7,217 nucleotides of DNA from JAYEJW01 sp034716535 (GCA_034716535.1 JAYEJW010000530.1:1-7217), one strand, 5' to 3'. Shown: positions 1-5,764, counted from the stretch's first letter. A program made the numbers and translations. The notes: generated by a model from the sequence alone, not told the origin.

Positions 1-124
1 AAAATGTATCATTTAAATGATAAAGGATATCTACATCACTATTTTTTGTATAGTCATTTCTAACATAAGAACCAAAGATACCATCAATTATAAAACCATC
101 AACTTTTAATATCTCTTTTAATAA
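1..124 (-). CDS. Minimal nucleotidyltransferase, partial, both ends missing
   Basis: An open minus-strand frame of 41 codons runs off the window edge. It contains GIFGSYVRNDYTKNSDVDI, which matches the hG-S-x-x-R...SD-x-D-hh signature of the NTP_transf_2 (MNT/KNT-like) fold. The Gly-Ser pair and the two Asp residues are the nucleotide- and metal-binding positions known for this family. In many bacteria such proteins are MNT antitoxins paired with HEPN toxins, but no partner is visible here. There is no start codon: an in-frame TAA lies at 125-127, just where the DNA turns from AT-rich to GC-rich, so the N-terminus is lost at the junction. Base composition and codon use (ATA, AGA, TTA) are wholly unlike the rest of the window. 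The family call is fairly sure; whether the fragment belongs to this genome is not. Confidence 0.75.
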
Positions 125-158
125 TTATCGGGGTCTTCCGCAGAATCTCCATGGCCAC

Positions 159-887
159 ATGAACCTTCTCATCGACATCGGCAACACCAACCTCAAGTGG
201 GCCGTCCACGAACCCGGCGCCCTCGGGGAGATGCTTACGGTTCGGCACCATGGCGGTCTGCCCATCGACCTTCACGCGGCCTGGGAGGACCTGCCGCCGC
301 CCGAGCAGGTGTTGGTGAGCAACGTGGGCAGTGATGTCGTGAGTACTGCGGTGGAGCATGCCTGCCGCGCTCATTGGGATTGCGTGCCCCGCTTCGTTCG
401 CACGGAGCCGCTCTGCCACGGTGTTCGGATTGCCTACGAGCATCCGGAACGGCTCGGTGTGGATCGCTGGCTTGGGCTGCTAGCCGCCCGCCACGCCAGT
501 CCCGGCCCCGTCCTCGTTGTTGACGCGGGCACCGCGGTAACCTTCGATCTGCTTCTGAAAAATGGGCGCCACCTCGGCGGACTCATCCTGCCGGGCGTCC
601 AGATGATGCGCGACAGTCTGCTCGCCGATACCCAGATCCCCCGTGTTGCCCCGGAGGAGCCGGGCGAGCCCTGGGCCGCGGACACGGCCACCGCGATCGG
701 CGCCGGAAGCATCCAGGCACCGGCGGCCCTTGCCGAGCGCCTCTACCACCGACTCGCAGAGCACGCGAACGGCGCACCGGAGATCATTCTCACGGGCGGC
801 GACGCCGAGCGGCTGCTTCCAGCCATCGGCCTTCCCGTGCGCCACCATCCCGATCTCATATTGCAGGGACTCTCCCTGCTGGACTGA
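159..887 (+). CDS. coaX: Type III pantothenate kinase
   Basis: The 242-aa cytosolic enzyme phosphorylates pantothenate with ATP to 4'-phosphopantothenate, the first step of coenzyme A synthesis. The sequence shows the ASKHA-fold signatures of the type III family: D-I-G-N-T-N at residues 6-11 (phosphate loop), G-V-D-R-W at 100-104 with the conserved Asp102, and D-A-G-T-A-V-T-F-D from residue 122, followed by a GG-LILPG segment. Length is normal for the family (about 240-260 aa) and no key residue is missing. ATG 159 is chosen because it places the DIGNTN motif at the expected distance from the N-terminus. It overlaps a TGA at 160-162 that closes a frame open back to the composition break, so the true upstream gene (often birA in this setting) may have been translationally coupled. 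The next reading frame starts 10 bases after the stop. Confidence 0.95.
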   Translation: MNLLIDIGNTNLKWAVHEPGALGEMLTVRHHGGLPIDLHAAWEDLPPPEQVLVSNVGSDVVSTAVEHACRAHWDCVPRFVRTEPLCHGVRIAYEHPERLGVDRWLGLLAARHASPGPVLVVDAGTAVTFDLLLKNGRHLGGLILPGVQMMRDSLLADTQIPRVAPEEPGEPWAADTATAIGAGSIQAPAALAERLYHRLAEHANGAPEIILTGGDAERLLPAIGLPVRHHPDLILQGLSLLD

Positions 888-897
888 GGCCCGAGCC

Positions 898-1312
898 ATG
901 CTGCCCTGGATTTTCAGTGTCCTAACTCTTGCTCAATCTGGCCCTTTTTGCCTGGGGTTCTCAGCGGGAAAGGTCGCTCGAGCCTCCCTTCGACCCAGTC
1001 CCGGAGGGGCAGTCTGAGCTACGGCTCCTGTCGGAGGTCAGCGGGGAGGGAGAGGGAGCAGAAATCGGGCTGTCCGGCGATGAGGAGCTTCCCTGGACCA
1101 GTGAGGACAGTCCAGCCGGGAATGCGGCGGTCGACGACGAAGAACCTCCTCATGCAGCGAATGGAGCGCGCGTCTATCTTGATGAAACGACCATCGGAGA
1201 GACGGCCGCGGCCCGACGCCGGCAGATTGCTCGGGGGGCCAATGACGCGGACCGTACAGACGGGGCGGCCGCCTCGGTGCGTGATGAAGCCAGGGAAACC
1301 AGAAGGCCATAA
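898..1312 (+). pseudogene. Frameshifted membrane-anchored protein (SPOR-protein-like N-terminus)
   Basis: ATG 898 follows a GAGG ribosome site (886-889) overlapping the coaX stop, so it was probably co-translated with coaX. Its frame gives MLPWIFSVL and then loses sense. Removing one base near 926-928 joins it to the next frame, which continues LLLNLALFAWG-SQRER and then an acidic, Pro/Gly-rich stretch up to TAA at 1310-1312. The fused N-terminus is a good signal anchor (hydrophobic helix then Arg), like the short inner-membrane SPOR-domain proteins often encoded after coaX in GC-rich Gammaproteobacteria. I see no SPOR domain afterwards: the downstream frame stays low-complexity and ends at about 138 codons in total. 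It could be a decayed gene or a functional gene broken by a sequencing error. The family name rests on context and the anchor only. Confidence 0.45.
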
Positions 1313-1556
1313 GCCCAGGGGACGGGTGAGATACGCCTGCCGTGTTCGGATCCGTCGTACCGTCAGATGCGAAGAACCGGCTGAAAGACGAGCGGTTATC
1401 AGGCGGCAGCGGCGCTAAAGAGGACGATGCCGGGCCGTTGTGCCGCCAAGCGCGTTTGCATACAATCGCCGTAGAATCTGACCTGTCCGGAACATCGCGG
1501 ACACCGATTCTGCACGCACCGATCTGTGCCCGAGAGTCCTTCCGGCACACCACCAA
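1313..1556. other. Intergenic region before the tRNA gene
   Basis: No plus-strand gene is supported here. Open frames on both strands are of the kind GC-rich DNA produces by chance and none shows a recognisable domain. An antisense open frame without a standard start in its upstream part covers roughly 1018-1422 and is discussed as a finding. The only functional signal I can point to is a promoter-like pair at 1438-1466 facing the tRNA gene. Confidence 0.4.
1438..1466 (+). promoter_or_regulatory. Candidate sigma-70 promoter for tRNA-Thr
   Basis: TTGTGC at 1438-1443 and TACAAT at 1461-1466 are separated by exactly 17 bases. The -10 matches the consensus at 5 of 6 positions, the -35 only at its first three. 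Transcription would start near 1473, giving a leader of about 85 bases before the tRNA. A second -10-like hexamer, TAGAAT at 1472-1477, has no -35 at a suitable distance. Confidence 0.4.
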
Positions 1557-1632
1557 GCTGGCGTAGCTCAGTTGGTAGAGCAGCTGATTTGTAATCAGCC
1601 GGTCGTAGGTTCGAATCCTATCGCCAGCTCCA
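1557..1632 (+). tRNA. tRNA-Thr (anticodon UGU)
   Basis: This is a complete 76-nt tRNA. The acceptor stem GCTGGCG (1557-1563) pairs perfectly with CGCCAGC (1622-1628), then comes discriminator T and an encoded CCA. The D arm has GCTC/GAGC, the anticodon stem is GCTGA/TCAGC around the loop TTTGTAA, giving anticodon TGT (reads ACA and other Thr codons), and the T arm has GTAGG-TTCGAAT-CCTAT with one G-U pair. In E. coli and many relatives the same isoacceptor (thrU) heads the cluster Thr-Tyr-Gly-Thr followed by the EF-Tu gene. Here no tRNA-Tyr, tRNA-Gly or tuf gene follows in the remaining 5.6 kb, which suggests that accessory DNA entered immediately downstream. Confidence 0.97.
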
Positions 1633-1866
1633 TATAAAACAAGAAGTTAAAAGAATAAGCGATTCGCCTGCGGGCCTTCTCTTTTAAATGGTCCCCGTTA
1701 TGGTCCCCGTTTCTACGCCGCTAGGGCGAACTCCGCCCGCAGCGTTCATCCTTTTTGCATTCGCGTAGATCGAACCCCTGCCGCTGGATTGCCGCATAAT
1801 CTCATCCGAGGCGCTTCTGTTCGGGTATCCTCTCGGGTCATCCACACAAACGCCGAGGATACGCCC
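1633..1866. other. tRNA / accessory-locus junction
   Basis: The first 55 bases after the tRNA are AT-rich and end in a T-run (CTTTT near 1681) that could help end the tRNA transcript; the only stem is six pairs (AAAAGA/TCTTTT), so a terminator is weakly supported. A perfect tandem 12-bp repeat follows at 1688-1711. Near 1821-1843 an imperfect direct repeat, TCGGGT-ATCC then TCGGGT-CATCC, lies 24 bases before the next start codon and might be an operator. I could not find a convincing -35/-10 pair for the downstream genes. Confidence 0.4.
1688..1711. repeat. Tandem 12-bp repeat next to tRNA-Thr
   Basis: ATGGTCCCCGTT occurs twice without a gap. Read on the minus strand the unit encodes N-G-D-H, and the frame continues to the tRNA. 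Tyrosine recombinases that use tRNA genes often end in such N-G-D repeats beside the tRNA, so this may be the 3' scar of a lost integrase. A TAG about 15 bases further upstream in that frame shows that no intact integrase reads through here. Confidence 0.55.
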
Positions 1867-2271
1867 ATGGATCTGAGTTCCGCCGCCGAGATCCTGACCT
1901 TCAGCCGACCCCTTCTCGACGCCTTGCTCGCCGGCTCCAAGGACAAGCTCAAGGAGGTCGGCAAGGGCCTGACCGCGAAGACCCTCGACGCCCTGCACGG
2001 ATTCTGGCAGCGCTTGACCCAGGTGCGGCCCGAGGCCGGAGACCTGGCTCGCCGCAGCGCCGCCGAGCCGGCGGCTGCCGAGGACCTGAAGCGCCTGATC
2101 GCCGAGGCCCTGGACGCGGACCCGACCCTGAAGCGTCTGGCCGCCGAGCTGCGCCCTGCGATCCAGGTCGGCTACCAGAGTGGGGGAATCACCCAGATCG
2201 CCGGCGAGGGCAGCGTCCAAGTCGCCGGTGACGTCACCGGCGACATCACGCTGAACAACAAGGGCGACTAG
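1867..2271 (+). CDS. Small helical protein with C-terminal beta motif; putative partner/effector of the NACHT protein
   Basis: The 134-aa protein has no enzyme domain I recognise. Residues 1 to about 100 look all-helical: amphipathic stretches with regularly spaced Leu (DLSSAAEILTF, LLDALLAGSKDKLKEV, KTLDALHGFWQRL), then Ala/Glu-rich helices from about 65 to 98. There is no signal peptide or clear membrane segment. From about residue 99 the composition switches to Gly, Val, Ile, Thr and Asn, ending with GEGSVQVAGDVTGDITLNN at 113-131. The same motif stands at residues 13-31 of the NACHT protein encoded next. In bacterial NLR-like systems, small proteins with such shared C-terminal motifs are thought to be effectors or adaptors recruited by amyloid-type templating. 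ATG 1867 is preceded by GAGG eight bases upstream and is preferred over an in-frame start at 1789. The NACHT gene begins 99 bases after the stop, same strand, so co-transcription is likely. Function is inferred from position and motif only. Confidence 0.8.
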   Translation: MDLSSAAEILTFSRPLLDALLAGSKDKLKEVGKGLTAKTLDALHGFWQRLTQVRPEAGDLARRSAAEPAAAEDLKRLIAEALDADPTLKRLAAELRPAIQVGYQSGGITQIAGEGSVQVAGDVTGDITLNNKGD

Positions 2272-2302
2272 GCCGGTCTCGCCGGATTCGGATAAGCCCG
2301 TC

Positions 2303-2324
2303 GTCCCGGGTGGGACCCCGGGAC
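2303..2324 (+). promoter_or_regulatory. Perfect 8-bp hairpin between the small gene and the NACHT gene
   Basis: GTCCCGGG (2303-2310) and CCCGGGAC (2317-2324) form a perfect stem around the six-base loop TGGGAC. No U-run follows, so it is not a standard terminator. Lying 46 bases before the NACHT start, it could set the ratio of the two proteins by partial attenuation or by protecting the upstream mRNA. The stem is seen; the role is inferred. Confidence 0.5.
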
Positions 2325-2370
2325 CCAGGTGCCACGGAAGGCAACGCCGCAACACGCAAGGGACAGATCC

Positions 2371-5121
2371 ATGAGCAACAAGGAACCCCACCGAAGCGTC
2401 CAGACCGGGAACGGCGGCATCGGCGTTGGCGGCGACGTCAAGGGCAACCTGACCATCAACAACTACGAAGCGCCCAAGGACATCGGCCCGGACGAGGCCG
2501 CACTCCAACGGGGCTATCTGCAGTGGCTGTCGGCCCAGTGCCGACCCCTGTCCCTGGCGGCGATCGACTACAGCACGGACGATCCGCATGCGCCCCGGCT
2601 TGGGCTGGAGCAGGTCTATACGGCGCTCATGACGAGCGGTCGTGATCGGCTTTCGGACGAGCAGGCTGGCAAACTACAGCGCCCGGACCTTGGGGACGGG
2701 TCGGCCGAGCAAGATTCCCAGGTCTCCGCTCTGAGCTTCATCGACAGGTTCCGCAACTGCGTCCTCCTCGGCGCCCCTGGCAGCGGCAAGAGCACTTTCG
2801 TCAACTTCGTCGCCCTGTGCCTGGCCGGCGAGCTGCTTGCCGATCCCACGGCAAACCTTTCCCATCTGACCGGCCCCCTGCCGGACAGAGAAGGCAAGGA
2901 CCAGGACGAGTGCCAACCCTGGTCCCACGGCGCCATGATCCCTGTCCGTGTCATCCTGCGCGACTTCGCCGCCGGTCCTCACCTGCCCGTTGCGGGTACA
3001 GAACCGGGTGCGGACACCCTCTGGTCCCACCTGGCGGACGATCTCAAGCGCTGCGATAAGGCCGACTACCTGCCGCACCTGCGCCGGCGCATGCTGGCCG
3101 GCGAGGCCATCCTGCTGCTGGACGGACTCGACGAGGTGGCCGAGGCGGACAAGCGCCGCGTCCAGGTGCTCGGCGCCATTCGTGCCTTCGCCGATGCCCA
3201 CGGCGATGCCCGCATCCTGGTCACCGCCCGGCCCTACGCCTACCAGGAGAAGGAATGGCGTCTCGACGGCTTTACCGACGCGACCCTGGCCGACTTCAGC
3301 GACGGCCAGATCCGCCGCTTCATCCGCCACTGGTACGTGGGGCAGGGCAGTGACCAGACCGACAACGCAGGCCGCGCCGCCCTGCTGGAGCGGGTCATCT
3401 TTCAGCGGGATAAGGGGCGCCTCCTGGGCCTGGCCCGCCGGCCCCTGCTGCTGACCCTGATGGCAAGGCTCCACTCCGAAAAGCGCCGGGAGCTTCCGGA
3501 CAAGCGCGTCGAGCTCTACTCAGAAGTGCTGGATCTCCTGCTGCGCAACTGGGACGCACGCCGCTTCAGGGTGGACGAGCACGGCTGCGCCCGGGAGGAC
3601 CAGCCATCCCTGAGCGAGTATCTGAAGGTCGGCCCGGACCAGGTTCGGGCGGTTCTGCAGCGCCTCGCCTACGAGGCCCATCGGGAGCAGGACAAGCCCA
3701 GCGGCACCGCCGACATCGAAGAGCGCAACCTCGTCGCGGCCCTCATGGCCATCAACCCCGCCAACCGGGACATCCGCCCCGGTCAGCTCATGCACTACCT
3801 GGAGCACCGCACCGGCGTGCTGACACCGCGTGGTATCGGGGTCTACACCTTTCCCCACCGGAGCTTCCAGGAGTACCTGGCCGCCTGCCATCTGAACAGC
3901 GAGGACCTGGACCTGGGGGATATGGAGGACGAGGCGGCATTCATCGCCGACCTGGGCCGATCGGACGCGGACCGCTGGCGCGAGGTGGTGCTGCTGGCCG
4001 CCGCCGACAGCCCGCGCCTCGCCTGGGACGTGGCCGACCTGCTGCTGCCGGACCTGCCGGCGGGAGGCTCACTGCACGCGCAGGATGCCTGGGGCGCCCG
4101 CCTGGCCGGTCAGGTCCTGCTGGAGTCCACCGACCCCGCCAAGGCCAGCCGCCGCCGCGCCCAGGTTCGCGACCGGATCCGCGACGGCCAGCTCGCCATC
4201 ATGCGCCGCTCCCCCCTGCCGGCCCCGGAGCGCGCGGTCGCGGGTGACTGCCTTTCGGACCTGGGCGACACCCGCTTCGACCCGGAATGCTGGTCTCTGC
4301 CCGCGGACCCGCTGCTCGGCTTCGTGCCTGTTCCCGCTGGTGCCTTCACCATGGGCAGCGACGAGACCAAGGACAAAGACGCTTTCGACGACGAGCAACC
4401 CGAGCGCAGACTGACGCTCCCGGATTACTGGATCGCCCGCTGGCCGGTCACGGTCGCCCAGTTCCGGGCCTTCGTCGAGACCCGCGATTACAGGGAGCAC
4501 GACGAGAGGGCCTTGGAGGGACCGGACAGCCGACCGGTCGCCTATGTCACCTGGCACGATGCTCACGCCTACTGCGTCTGGCTGGACGAGCATCTGCGCG
4601 AGCTGGCGGTCCAGAACCCACGCGCGACGGAGCTCACTGACGATGAATCCGCCTTTTACCGCGAAATCGCCGCCGGCAAGCTGCACGCCAATCTCCCCTC
4701 CGAGCCCGAGTGGGAAAAGGCAGCCCGCGGCAGTAACGCCCGCCGCTACCCCTGGGGGAACGAGCCCGATACCGAGAGGGCGAATTACAAAATGGATGTG
4801 GGCGAGACCAGCGTAGTGGGCTGCTATCGGAATGGTGCAAGTCCCTACGGCTGTGAGGACATGAGCGGTAACGTATGGGAGTGGACCCGGAGCATTCGGG
4901 GCGGCTACCCGTACCCGGAGCGAGGTGACGAAATCGATGAGCGGGAGGCGCCAGAGTCCGATCGTCCACGGGTGCTGCGCGGCGGCGCCTTCGACGACGC
5001 TCCAAGGAGCGTCCGCTGCGCCTGCCGCGGCGACAGCGTACCCGACATCAGGGACGACCGCCTCGGGTTTCGTGTGGTGCTGTCCCCATTTCCTCTGGGC
5101 TCTGAACCCTCTGATCTCTGA
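2371..5121 (+). CDS. NACHT NTPase with C-terminal FGE/C-type-lectin domain: DGR variable protein
   Basis: The 916-aa cytosolic STAND/NLR-like protein is the hypermutation target of the downstream retroelement. Order of parts: residues 13-31, a Gly-rich motif (GNGGIGVGGDVKGNLTINN) shared with the preceding protein; about 45-115, a helical linker; NACHT module with Walker A GAPGSGKST at 134-142, Walker B LLLDGLDEV around 251-256 and a TARP sensor motif at 285-288; a winged-helix/helical part ending in FPHRSFQEYLAA at 494-505; a helical linker to about 640; an FGE-sulfatase domain from F651 (FVPVPAGAFTMGS) with LPSEPEWEKAARG at 775-787 and MSGNVWEWT at 831-839; and VR residues 866-905, eleven residues from the end. 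From memory of human FGE, only one of its two active-site Cys has a counterpart (C883; the other falls on P878), so the domain is probably a binding scaffold and not an enzyme. ATG 2371 has AAGGGA eight bases upstream; an in-frame GTG at 2329 is less likely. Confidence 0.95.
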   Translation: MSNKEPHRSVQTGNGGIGVGGDVKGNLTINNYEAPKDIGPDEAALQRGYLQWLSAQCRPLSLAAIDYSTDDPHAPRLGLEQVYTALMTSGRDRLSDEQAGKLQRPDLGDGSAEQDSQVSALSFIDRFRNCVLLGAPGSGKSTFVNFVALCLAGELLADPTANLSHLTGPLPDREGKDQDECQPWSHGAMIPVRVILRDFAAGPHLPVAGTEPGADTLWSHLADDLKRCDKADYLPHLRRRMLAGEAILLLDGLDEVAEADKRRVQVLGAIRAFADAHGDARILVTARPYAYQEKEWRLDGFTDATLADFSDGQIRRFIRHWYVGQGSDQTDNAGRAALLERVIFQRDKGRLLGLARRPLLLTLMARLHSEKRRELPDKRVELYSEVLDLLLRNWDARRFRVDEHGCAREDQPSLSEYLKVGPDQVRAVLQRLAYEAHREQDKPSGTADIEERNLVAALMAINPANRDIRPGQLMHYLEHRTGVLTPRGIGVYTFPHRSFQEYLAACHLNSEDLDLGDMEDEAAFIADLGRSDADRWREVVLLAAADSPRLAWDVADLLLPDLPAGGSLHAQDAWGARLAGQVLLESTDPAKASRRRAQVRDRIRDGQLAIMRRSPLPAPERAVAGDCLSDLGDTRFDPECWSLPADPLLGFVPVPAGAFTMGSDETKDKDAFDDEQPERRLTLPDYWIARWPVTVAQFRAFVETRDYREHDERALEGPDSRPVAYVTWHDAHAYCVWLDEHLRELAVQNPRATELTDDESAFYREIAAGKLHANLPSEPEWEKAARGSNARRYPWGNEPDTERANYKMDVGETSVVGCYRNGASPYGCEDMSGNVWEWTRSIRGGYPYPERGDEIDEREAPESDRPRVLRGGAFDDAPRSVRCACRGDSVPDIRDDRLGFRVVLSPFPLGSEPSDL
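4966..5085 (+). repeat. DGR variable repeat (VR)
   Basis: This 120-bp copy of the template at 5645-5764 (offset 679, no gaps) forms codons 866-905 of the NACHT gene. It differs at 15 positions and each is an adenine in the template: ten A-to-G, three A-to-C, two A-to-T. No C, G or T of the template is altered (0 of 91). Twelve codons change, all amino-acid-altering: 875-877, 880, 885, 887, 889, 890, 893, 895, 897 and 898. Identity stops sharply at the 3' side: after 5085 the two copies diverge, the next bases holding one more A-to-C and then a G/A mismatch. The last 23 bases (5063-5085) are identical and lack adenine in the template, as expected for an initiation-of-mutagenic-homing region. 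Confidence 0.98.
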
Positions 5122-5158
5122 AACTCTGAACCGCGCGCAGCGCGCCTCTGTCCTCTGG
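5093..5158 (+). repeat. CTCTGN direct repeats and GC hairpin downstream of VR
   Basis: The hexamer CTCTG plus one base occurs seven times, starting at 5093, 5100, 5109, 5116, 5124, 5146 and 5153, mostly spaced 7-9 bases. The wider gap between the fifth and sixth copies holds a hairpin, GCGCG (5133-5137), loop CAG, CGCGC (5141-5145). The NACHT stop codon TGA (5119-5121) lies inside the array. Several studied DGRs need a short GC-rich hairpin shortly downstream of the VR for efficient homing; this one is 48 bases from the VR end and has a 5-bp stem, shorter than the best-known cases. Confidence 0.55.
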
Positions 5159-5166
5159 AGTCCCAA

Positions 5167-5547
5167 ATGAACGCAGGCCGGGAGATGCCGATCTTCGCCC
5201 GCAGCTTCGATCTGCTGAAGTGGCTGTTGCAGGCGACCAACCACTTTCCGCGGGCACACCGCCACGACTTCACGCACCGCCTGCTGCAGGCCGCCTTCGA
5301 CTTGCGCGAGGCGCTGGAACAGGCCAATCTTCGCCGCGGCCGGGCGCGTATCGAACGTCTCGCACTTGCCGACGAGGCCCTGGCGCGGGTACGCCTTTAC
5401 GTGCGTTTGGCCAACGAGCTGGGCTGGCTCAACGCCGGGCAATACGCGCACGCGGCCAAGATGCTGGCCGAGGTCGGGCGCCTTCTCGGCGGCTGGCACA
5501 AGAGTACCGAGTCGCGAAACGCCGTTCCGGCGGCGTCAGCGACCTGA
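5167..5547 (+). CDS. avd: DGR accessory variability determinant (Avd)
   Basis: The 126-aa protein belongs to the Avd four-helix-bundle family, which forms a basic pentamer that binds the reverse transcriptase and the template RNA and is needed for mutagenic cDNA synthesis in studied DGRs. Seen here: the family-type start MPIFARSFDLLKWLL (about residues 9-23), then HFPRAHRHDFTHRLLQAAFDL, an Arg-rich third segment (NLRRGRARIERL) and RLYVRLANELGWLNAGQYAHAAKMLAEVGRLLGGW. The positive charge fits RNA binding. ATG 5167 has GGAG six bases upstream (5157-5160), overlapping the last CTCTGG repeat, and lies 45 bases after the NACHT stop. A second in-frame ATG nine codons in would begin directly at MPIF and is possible. 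The template repeat follows the stop after 97 bases. Confidence 0.9.
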   Translation: MNAGREMPIFARSFDLLKWLLQATNHFPRAHRHDFTHRLLQAAFDLREALEQANLRRGRARIERLALADEALARVRLYVRLANELGWLNAGQYAHAAKMLAEVGRLLGGWHKSTESRNAVPAASAT

Positions 5548-5644
5548 TCGGGCACCTGCGGGAATCCGCTGAGATCCGCGGGTGAAACGGGCAATGGGGG
5601 CGGCCGCTGGGCCGTCGCCGTTGCGGGGGCAGGCCCGAAACGCA

Positions 5645-5764
5645 CCACGGGTGCTGCGCGGCGGCGCCTTCAACAACAATCCAAGGAACGTCCGCTGCGC
5701 CTACCGCAACGACAACGAACCCGACAACAGGAACGACAACATCGGGTTTCGTGTGGTGCTGTCC
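5645..5764 (+). repeat. DGR template repeat (TR)
   Basis: This is the donor copy for the VR. It contains 29 adenines, of which 15 differ in the present VR. Nine codons in the VR frame are AAC or AAT, the classical DGR design in which mutating the two A positions yields many amino acids and no stop codon; all nine are altered in the VR. The first 27 bases contain one adenine and the last 23 none, so variation is confined to the middle. Translated in the VR frame the TR keeps the FGE core (RVLRGGAF at the start, IGFRVVL at the end), so the scaffold is fixed and the surface positions vary. Confidence 0.98.

Noticed and set aside
1795..1800. CATAAT as -10 box for the accessory operon
   Set aside because: No acceptable -35 hexamer occurs 15-19 bases upstream, so I did not list it as a promoter.
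1684..2589. Minus-strand open frame of 301 codons ending beside the tRNA
   Set aside because: It mirrors the small protein and the NACHT N-terminus. It is Gly/Leu/Val/Asp-rich without recombinase motifs, so it is not an integrase.
2674..3474. Minus-strand open frame of 266 codons across the NACHT module
   Set aside because: It is the shadow of the Walker A/B-containing plus-strand gene and contains no recognisable domain.
4069..5499. Minus-strand open frame of 476 codons opposite the NACHT/FGE 3' end and avd
   Set aside because: It lies antisense to two clear genes, has no domain and is an effect of high third-position GC.
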